This document shows positions 6,297-11,460 of a stretch of 11,460 nt of DNA, in pieces. Position 1 is the stretch's first letter. Every line of letters starts with the position of its first letter. Location of the stretch: the NCBI GenBank assembly GCA_021648425.1, contig JAKISV010000086.1, positions 1 to 11,460 on the forward strand, given 5' to 3'. The stretch is from Rhizobiaceae bacterium. GTDB lineage: Bacteria > Pseudomonadota > Alphaproteobacteria > Rhizobiales > Rhizobiaceae. The notes beneath the pieces are model-generated. The model had not been told where the DNA came from. It worked only from the letters and a program-made list of their open reading frames with translations, and did not search any database. A program made the position numbers and the translations under genes.

Positions 6297-9023
6297 TCAT
6301 TTCCCTGATATATTTTCAATCCGCGCAAATGCTGCAGATATTTTGTCTTTTTGCGACTGGTATTGAGCCAGTTTTGCACGCTCATTTTTGACAACTTCAT
6401 CGGGCGCATTGGCAACAAAACGCTCGTTGCTCAGCTTTTTGTCCAGACGGGAGATTTCCTGGTCGAGGTTTTTCAATTCGTTTTCCAACCGTGAGCGTTC
6501 CTCACTGAAATCGACAATACCCTCCAGAGGTAAACAATAGGTAGCATCATCAATAACGATTTGCGCGGAACCTTTTGGCGCGGTTATCGCCAGTTCAATG
6601 GATTCAACACGTGCCAACCTGCCGATAGCGGCACGGTGTGTTTCAATTCGTTTTTGCAACTGTTCATCAGCATCAATAATAAACATGGCCATCATCAGGC
6701 CTGGTTTAATTCCCATTTCTGCACGCACAGAACGGATGTCTGATACCAGTTTGATAAGCCAGTTGATTTCATTGGCAGCAGCGTCATCACGCTCAGTTGC
6801 CTGTGGCCAGGACGCATGACAAAGCAGAGTTTGGCGTTGAGCGGTACGCTGCCATAGTTCTTCAGTCATGAACGGCATAAAGGGATGCAGAAGCTTGTAG
6901 ATTTCTGCCAGCACATAAGCAGCGCAGGCTTGCGCTTCAATCCGCGCCGCCTCATCATCGCCAGAAAATACCGGTTTTAACAATTCCAGATACCAGTCAC
7001 AAAAACTGTTCCAGACAAATTTGTAAGCATCACCTGCCGCATCGTTAAAACGGAACTTTTCAATATTGGCGGTGATATCTGCTGTAGCACGCGAGAGTTC
7101 GGCTAAAATCCAGCGATTAATCGTAAGTTTAGCATCCTGCGGTTTGAAATTCTCCTCAAATTTGACACCGTTCATTTCAGCAAACCGCGTGGCGTTCCAC
7201 AGCTTGGTGCCAAAATTGCGGTAACCGGCAATGCGCGCCGGGTCCAGTTTTACATCCCTGCCCTGCACCGCCAGAATTGCCAGGGTAAAGCGCAACGCAT
7301 CAGCACCATATTCATCAATAACCTCAAGCGGATCGATGCCATTGCCCTTCGATTTTGACATCTTGGCACCACTCTTGTCTCGCACAAGCGGGTGAATATA
7401 AACCGAATGAAACGGCTCAATTCCCTTGCCATCCTCATCCTTCATAAAATGCAGCGACATCATCATCATTCTGGCTACCCAGAAGAAGATGATGTCAAAG
7501 GCCGTGCTCAGAACACTAGTCGGGTAGTATTTCGCCAGTTCCGGTGTTTTTTCTGGCCAACCAAGGGTAGAGAATGGCCAGAGTGCTGATGAAAACCAGG
7601 TGTCGAGTACGTCGGGGTCACGGGTTAAAACCGTAACTTTTCCATAGTGTTGTTCAGCCGCACCCAGCACTTCATTTTCAGTTTTGCCAACAAATATTCG
7701 CCCGTCAGGCCCATACCAAGCCGGTATCTGGTGCCCCCACCACAATTGCCGGGAGATACACCATGGCTGGATATTCTCCATCCAGTTAAAATAAGTATTT
7801 TCCCAGGTTTTGGGCACAAATTTTGTCCGCCCTTCGCGCACAGAAGCAATTGCCGGTTTGGCCATTTCCTGAGCATTCACATACCACTGATCGGTCAGCA
7901 TAGGCTCGATCACCACACCGGAACGATCACCAAAGGGTTGGGCAATTACCTTGTCTTCAACTCCGCGATAAAAACCCAGTTCCTCAATTTCTTCCAGAAC
8001 CAGTTTGCGGGCAACAAACCGATCAAGGCCTTCGTAATGTTTGGGCACATTATTTTCCGGTGTCACAATCATCTTTGCCTCACCATCCATTAATGGAATG
8101 AGCGGGATATTGTTTCGCCGTGCGACTTCAAAATCGTTGAAGTCGTGGGCGCCGGTAATTTTCACAGCACCCGTGCCAAATTCGGGATCAGGATATTCAT
8201 CTTCAATGATCGGGATATGGCGCTCGGCAATTGGCAGACGCACCATTTTGCCAATCAGGTTTTTGTAGCGCTCATCAGACGGGTGAACAGCAACCGCGCC
8301 ATCACCCAACATTGTTTCGGGTCTGGTGGTGGAAATCACAATTTCGGTGATGCCATCAACCGGGCCATCTACCAGCGGATAGGCAAATGACCACATGTGG
8401 CCATCGACCTCTTTTTGCTCCACTTCAAGATCAGATATTGCAGTTTGAAATACCGGGTCCCAGTTAACCAGCCGCTTGTCCTTATAAATAAGGCCTTCAT
8501 TGTAAAGTTTGACAAACACTTCAACAACGGCCTCAGATAAGCCCTCGTCCATGGTAAAGCGCTCGCGGCTCCAGTCACAAGAAGCCCCAAGCCGCTTCAA
8601 CTGGTTGAAAATTATCCCGCCAGATTCCTCTTTCCACTGCCAGATTTTTTCAACAAATTTTTCACGGCCCATGGCATGACGGTCCGGTTGCTGATTTTCC
8701 ATCAACTGGCGTTCAACCACCATCTGGGTGGCTATTCCCGCATGGTCCATGCCCGGCTGCCATAAAACATCTTTGCCGCGCATACGTTCAAAACGCACTA
8801 ATATATCCTGCAATGTATTATTCAGCGCATGGCCCATATGCAAAGAACCCGTAACGTTGGGCGGGGGAATAACAATTGTGAAGGTGTCTTCGCCGGCGCG
8901 GGCACCAGCACCCGCTGCAAACGCTTGCGCCTTATCCCACATTTGGGCAATTTGCGGTTCGACCAGATGCGCATCATAAGTTTTGGCAAGTGCTGGTTCG
9001 CCGGGGGGATTTTTCTCAGACAT
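6297..9023 (-). CDS. valS: Valyl-tRNA synthetase (class I)
   Basis: ValRS charges tRNA-Val and hydrolyses mischarged Thr-tRNA-Val. The 908-residue length fits alphaproteobacterial ValRS. Catalytic signatures are PPPNVTGSLHMGHALN (53-68, with HMGH at 62-65), GMDHAGIATQ (91-100) and KMSKSKGNG (554-562). The inserted CP1 editing domain is marked by TTRPETMLGDGAVAVHP (about 232-249) and GTGAVKITGAHDFNDFEV. An anticodon-binding helical domain follows, with NRWILAELS and FCDWYLELLKP. The end is the ValRS coiled-coil arm (about 845-905, SRLENELKNLDQEISRLDKK), which contacts the tRNA. The start is ATG at 9021-9023, preceded by only a weak GAG 8 nt away; the residues that follow match the usual N-terminus (LAKTYDAHLVEPQIAQMW). 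popZ lies 124 nt upstream and ridA 4 nt downstream on the same strand. No lesion seen. Confidence 0.98.
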   Translation of the reverse strand: MSEKNPPGEPALAKTYDAHLVEPQIAQMWDKAQAFAAGAGARAGEDTFTIVIPPPNVTGSLHMGHALNNTLQDILVRFERMRGKDVLWQPGMDHAGIATQMVVERQLMENQQPDRHAMGREKFVEKIWQWKEESGGIIFNQLKRLGASCDWSRERFTMDEGLSEAVVEVFVKLYNEGLIYKDKRLVNWDPVFQTAISDLEVEQKEVDGHMWSFAYPLVDGPVDGITEIVISTTRPETMLGDGAVAVHPSDERYKNLIGKMVRLPIAERHIPIIEDEYPDPEFGTGAVKITGAHDFNDFEVARRNNIPLIPLMDGEAKMIVTPENNVPKHYEGLDRFVARKLVLEEIEELGFYRGVEDKVIAQPFGDRSGVVIEPMLTDQWYVNAQEMAKPAIASVREGRTKFVPKTWENTYFNWMENIQPWCISRQLWWGHQIPAWYGPDGRIFVGKTENEVLGAAEQHYGKVTVLTRDPDVLDTWFSSALWPFSTLGWPEKTPELAKYYPTSVLSTAFDIIFFWVARMMMMSLHFMKDEDGKGIEPFHSVYIHPLVRDKSGAKMSKSKGNGIDPLEVIDEYGADALRFTLAILAVQGRDVKLDPARIAGYRNFGTKLWNATRFAEMNGVKFEENFKPQDAKLTINRWILAELSRATADITANIEKFRFNDAAGDAYKFVWNSFCDWYLELLKPVFSGDDEAARIEAQACAAYVLAEIYKLLHPFMPFMTEELWQRTAQRQTLLCHASWPQATERDDAAANEINWLIKLVSDIRSVRAEMGIKPGLMMAMFIIDADEQLQKRIETHRAAIGRLARVESIELAITAPKGSAQIVIDDATYCLPLEGIVDFSEERSRLENELKNLDQEISRLDKKLSNERFVANAPDEVVKNERAKLAQYQSQKDKISAAFARIENISGK
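6301..6306 (-). promoter_or_regulatory. Ribosome binding site deciding the ridA start
   Basis: AGGGAA on the minus strand sits 8 nt before the ATG at 6290-6292 and inside the last codons of valS. It favours this ATG over the in-frame ATG at 6281-6283 and over upstream in-frame ATGs within valS. Its place inside valS means ribosomes finishing valS arrive at the ridA start. Confidence 0.7.
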
Positions 9024-9059
9024 TTACAAACTCACAGATGGGGCCAACATTATCCAGAA

Positions 9060-9072
9060 GGGTTGTAAACCC
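9060..9072. repeat. Short perfect inverted repeat before valS
   Basis: GGGTT and AACCC (9060-9064 and 9068-9072) flank a 3-bp centre. The repeat overlaps the candidate -10 element of valS. It could be an operator or, if transcription begins further upstream, a tiny leader hairpin. Nothing like a T-box is present. At 5-bp arms this may be chance. Confidence 0.35.
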
Positions 9073-9092
9073 AAAGTGCTGTTGCAAGTCAA
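9064..9092 (-). promoter_or_regulatory. Candidate promoter for valS(-ridA)
   Basis: On the minus strand TTGACT (9087-9092, five of six to the -35 consensus) is followed after 17 bp by TTTACA (9064-9069, three of six to the -10 consensus). Alphaproteobacterial promoters often keep the -35 better than the -10. The leader would be about 35 nt. A rival -10, GATAAT at 9049-9054, has no good -35. Pattern match only. Confidence 0.33.
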
Positions 9093-9147
9093 CAGACAAA
9101 TAGTTGTCGGATTTTTTGTGGAGCATTTTGTCGCTTATGCGCCGCAC

Positions 9148-10002
9148 TTATTCCCCGCGCGAAACACGCTCGATTTCATCACGAACGAGACGTTCAACCA
9201 TGGAAGGCAGATTGTTGTCCAGCCATTCACGCAACATCGGTCGCAGCAGCGCTTCGACTTTCCCATCCAGATTATCGGTGGCTGAATTTTTTAACTGCTC
9301 AAATGCACTCGCCACCGCATCATCGGTTTGCGGTGACATCAGGGCATTTCTAAATTCTTGAGTTTCCTGGTCCGCTCCACGTCTCAAGGGGTGGTTTCGC
9401 CGTTCTTCTTCCTCCCGCCGCTCAACTGCATCGGGGGAAATCAACGCATCCCCGGCATAACCAGTCGAAGGCGCGTTTGAACTATTGGAAAAAACCGGTT
9501 TTTCCGAATTGCCGGAAACAGAATTTTCGTTTGAAACAGGGGCCGTAACTGGCGCTTTGCTATAATCTGTCGCGATGGCTATTGCCGGATGCAATGGCGT
9601 TTGTGTATGTCCTGTTGCTATTTTGCCGGGGTCTTCGCGATTTTCTTCCTGCTGACCAGTCAATTTTTCCATAAAACCTGGTATTGCAACTTTACTCTCT
9701 TCAGGAGTTTCGTACGCAGTTTTTTCAACTGTACTATCATCATCTGCAACAACAGGTTTTTGCGCCAATAACGGCTCAGCGCTTGGGCCGGAGACATAAC
9801 TGTCCTCCAAAATTTCACGCCGCTCCGTTAAAACCGGTGGTAAGGTTGCAGTGGTCAATTTTGCGGGGTTGTCAGTAGACGGTTTCTGGTTTTCATCTTG
9901 AGGGTCGTCAGTAAGGAGTTCCTTGCTGTCTTCAGAGATGATTTTCCGTATTGAGGCAAGAATATCTTCCATTGATGCTTCTTGTGCCGTATGCGCGCTC
10001 AT
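9148..10002 (-). CDS. popZ: Polar organizing protein PopZ (DUF2497 family)
   Basis: PopZ assembles into a polar matrix that tethers the chromosome centromere (ParB-parS) and recruits cell-cycle regulators in alphaproteobacteria. The 284-residue product has the diagnostic N-terminal helix SMEDILASIRKIISED (10-25), which in Caulobacter PopZ binds client proteins, a long proline/glutamate/aspartate- and serine-rich disordered linker (about 26-210), and the C-terminal oligomerising helices: DDAVASAFEQLKN (217-229), then VEALLRPMLREWLDNNLP (239-256) and VERLVRDEIERVSRG (269-283). The last part closely resembles the Caulobacter sequence as I recall it. Caulobacter PopZ is about 177 residues, so the extra length is in the linker, as in rhizobial forms. 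I chose ATG 10000-10002 because AGGGAG lies 8 nt upstream and the family starts a few residues before the first helix; in-frame ATGs at 10059 and 10071 add an unusual Cys-rich tail. tolC lies upstream and valS downstream. Confidence 0.94.
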   Translation of the reverse strand: MSAHTAQEASMEDILASIRKIISEDSKELLTDDPQDENQKPSTDNPAKLTTATLPPVLTERREILEDSYVSGPSAEPLLAQKPVVADDDSTVEKTAYETPEESKVAIPGFMEKLTGQQEENREDPGKIATGHTQTPLHPAIAIATDYSKAPVTAPVSNENSVSGNSEKPVFSNSSNAPSTGYAGDALISPDAVERREEEERRNHPLRRGADQETQEFRNALMSPQTDDAVASAFEQLKNSATDNLDGKVEALLRPMLREWLDNNLPSMVERLVRDEIERVSRGE

Positions 10003-10010
10003 CTGCGCTT

Positions 10011-10016
10011 CTCCCT
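10011..10016 (-). promoter_or_regulatory. Ribosome binding site deciding the popZ start
   Basis: AGGGAG on the minus strand lies 8 nt before the ATG at 10000-10002. This spacing supports that start over the longer in-frame readings that would begin upstream of the ribosome binding site. Confidence 0.7.
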
Positions 10017-10038
10017 GCGTGTTATCGACTAATTTCGA

Positions 10039-10052
10039 ATCATTGCAATGAT
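10039..10052. repeat. Perfect 14-bp palindrome upstream of popZ, overlapping a GANTC site
   Basis: ATCATTGCAATGAT reads the same on both strands with no central gap. It lies 37-50 bp before the chosen popZ start. A GANTC sequence (GAATC, 10037-10041), the CcrM methylation site of many alphaproteobacteria, overlaps its left end. A -10-like TATCAT on the minus strand (10049-10054) also overlaps it, so a protein bound here could affect popZ transcription. The binding protein, if any, is unknown; the palindrome itself is certain. Confidence 0.6.
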
Positions 10053-10134
10053 ATGCCATGCAGGTCCACAACGTAAGACATTTATGAATTCCGTTAACTG
10101 CTAAATTTCAAAAAGCTGTTTGTCGGGAGAGAGA

Positions 10135-11460
10135 TCACCTGTTGTCTGGAGTACGCAATCCAAACCACTTGTCACGCACAGCATTATAATGCTTGCGAGG
10201 CTCGTACAAAGCGACTTTCAACCCCATACGGTTTGCGCTCAACCGGCCTATTGACGACAACAGGGCATACCCGGCAACAATGCTATCACGGCGCGCACTT
10301 GCAAGGGAAATCTGAGCACTCAGCACATCCTGCTGAGTATTCAAAACATCAAGAGTGGTTCGCTGACCAACATTGCGTTCTTCAACTATGCCACTCAAAG
10401 CAAGACGCGAAGCACTTAGCTGGGCATTGCCGGCAATCACAGTTGCGCGGGCAGATTCAAGTTGAGAAAATGCAGACACCACAGCAGCGCGCACCTGGTC
10501 GACGGTCTGATCAACTTCAATTCGGCGTTGACCCAGGGTTTCCTTGTTACGGCGAACATTAGCGGATACGCGTCCGCCTCGATAAATCGGAATAGACAGT
10601 TTTGCGATAATCGATTTCGAATCTGTCTCTATCCCGCTCGCACCAGAATCATAGCGCCGGGTAGCATTTCCGGTAATGCTTAAAGTTGGCAGCAAATCAC
10701 CCTCTGCCGCTTTGACTTCAAAAGAAGCCTGATCGACCAGATGGCGAGTGGCCAATATTGCGGGATGCTCGGCATTAGCTATTGCCAGGGCCGCGCTGAT
10801 ACTACGCGGCAGCAGGTTGCCGATGCCCCGGGCTGTTTTCTGATTTTTTGGATCGCGGCCGATTACCTGGCGGTAAACCGCGATAGAGCCTTTTAACTGC
10901 GCTCGCGCTGCCGCCAATTGAGCCACGGCTGCTGCTCTGCGCGCTTTTGCCTGGGCAACATCTGTGCGCGTACTTTCACCCACGTTGAAACGTTCCTGAG
11001 CAGACCTGACCTCTTCACGCAGAAATGCCAGATTCTGCTTTCTAAAGGAGGTAATAGCTGAATCACGCATCACATCCATATAAGCACTGGCCGCATCAAA
11101 TAGTACGTTCTGTTCAGTATTTCTCAGTGTCTGGCGTGAAGCCTTGATAACCGCTTCTGCTGCATTAATGTTGTTGTAGGTTTTAAACCCGTCAAACAGC
11201 GTTTGTGAAATCGTAATACCAAAACCACGGGGACGAAGCCTGGTACGGCTTAATACCAGACCACCCAGCGATGAACTTGTATAGGTACTGCCATAGTCTG
11301 CTTCACCGGTAATACTGGGCAACAGCCCTGATCGCGCCAGCGGCACACCTTCATCAGCTGCACGGGTCGCAGCACGCTGGGCATTCAGTTGCGGGTTGCT
11401 CTGGTAAGCCGCAGCCATGGCACTTTTGATGGTTTCGGCGTTGGAGGGTGAAGCGCCAAT
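10135..11460 (-). CDS. TolC-family outer membrane channel protein, 5' end cut by window edge
   Basis: TolC proteins form trimeric outer-membrane barrels with a long periplasmic helical tunnel, serving RND or other efflux pumps and type I secretion. The frame is open from the right edge (441 visible codons) to the TGA at 10135-10137; the signal peptide and first residues lie outside. The in-frame ATG at 11416-11418 is not the start, since family sequence (AETIKSAMAAAYQSNPQLNAQRA) runs through it. Two similar halves are visible, each with an N-P-x-L or H-P-A-I helix start (NPQLNAQRAA; EHPAILATRHLVDQA), a conserved LLPSI/LLPTL turn and a long alanine-rich amphipathic helix. ISQTLFDGFKTYNNINAAE and LSIPIYRGGRVSANVRRN are the typical strand regions. 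The end (HYNAVRDKWFGLRTP) is characteristic of alphaproteobacterial TolC/BepC-like proteins. Which pump it serves cannot be told here. popZ starts 132 nt downstream; no convincing terminator lies between. Confidence 0.95.
   Translation of the reverse strand: MGASPSNAETIKSAMAAAYQSNPQLNAQRAATRAADEGVPLARSGLLPSITGEADYGSTYTSSSLGGLVLSRTRLRPRGFGITISQTLFDGFKTYNNINAAEAVIKASRQTLRNTEQNVLFDAASAYMDVMRDSAITSFRKQNLAFLREEVRSAQERFNVGESTRTDVAQAKARRAAAVAQLAAARAQLKGSIAVYRQVIGRDPKNQKTARGIGNLLPRSISAALAIANAEHPAILATRHLVDQASFEVKAAEGDLLPTLSITGNATRRYDSGASGIETDSKSIIAKLSIPIYRGGRVSANVRRNKETLGQRRIEVDQTVDQVRAAVVSAFSQLESARATVIAGNAQLSASRLALSGIVEERNVGQRTTLDVLNTQQDVLSAQISLASARRDSIVAGYALLSSIGRLSANRMGLKVALYEPRKHYNAVRDKWFGLRTPDNR

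Noticed and set aside
6293..6418. Extension of ridA to an upstream ATG inside valS
   Set aside because: The added 42 residues are the valS C-terminus read in another frame and are absent from the RidA fold; a ribosome binding site supports the shorter start.
7647..8093. A 148-codon plus-strand frame inside valS
   Set aside because: It is antisense to a well-conserved region of ValRS, has no family resemblance and is explained by codon bias of the gene on the other strand. Other frames antisense to valS, popZ, tyrS and the AsmA-like gene were rejected for the same reason.
10094..10108. Half of a CtrA-type site (TTAA, 7 bp, then ATTT) upstream of popZ
   Set aside because: Only one half matches TTAA-N7-TTAA; AT-rich gaps give such half-sites often.
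10094..10120. Imperfect hairpin (AACTGCT with AGCTGTT) after the TolC-family gene
   Set aside because: Arms have a mismatch, the loop is long and there is no U tract, so it is not a credible intrinsic terminator.

Overview
This window is an ordinary, gene-dense stretch of a bacterial chromosome. The gene content points to an alphaproteobacterium, probably of the order Hyphomicrobiales (Rhizobiales). The basis is a PopZ/DUF2497 polar organising protein set between a TolC-type outer-membrane channel gene and valS, an order I know from Caulobacter; a RidA paralogue of a subtype common in alphaproteobacteria; and alphaproteobacterial-looking TyrRS and ValRS signatures. Base composition looks close to balanced, which is modest for that group. 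Genus and species cannot be named from the sequence alone.

Layout, left to right. anmK (anhydro-N-acetylmuramate kinase, minus strand) is cut at its 3' end by the window edge. It diverges across a 74-bp gap from tyrS (plus strand). tyrS converges, with only 5 bp between stop codons, on a long minus-strand gene for a membrane-anchored AsmA/YhdP-like (DUF3971-type) protein. That gene is split into two overlapping frames, a 391-codon N-terminal part and a roughly 780-codon C-terminal part. A one-base correction in a 128-nt window, which contains a run of eight G, would rebuild one protein of about 1130 residues. Upstream of it on the same strand come a RidA-family gene, then valS (4 nt apart, so almost certainly co-transcribed), then popZ, then a TolC-family gene whose 5' end runs off the right edge.

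How the genes relate. tyrS and valS supply charged tRNAs. anmK recycles cell-wall anhydro-MurNAc. RidA probably removes reactive imine/enamine by-products of amino-acid metabolism. The AsmA/YhdP-like protein and the TolC channel both belong to the envelope (lipid homeostasis; efflux or type I secretion). PopZ organises the cell pole. Apart from valS-ridA, the minus-strand genes are separated by gaps of 124 to 197 nt, so they may be separate transcription units.

I see no mobile element, CRISPR array, tRNA, rRNA or phage gene, and no gene-free stretch longer than 300 bases. I found no convincing undescribed system. The observations most worth checking are the split AsmA/YhdP-like gene with its G8 tract, a perfect 14-bp palindrome overlapping a GANTC site upstream of popZ, and the coupling of valS to a RidA variant.
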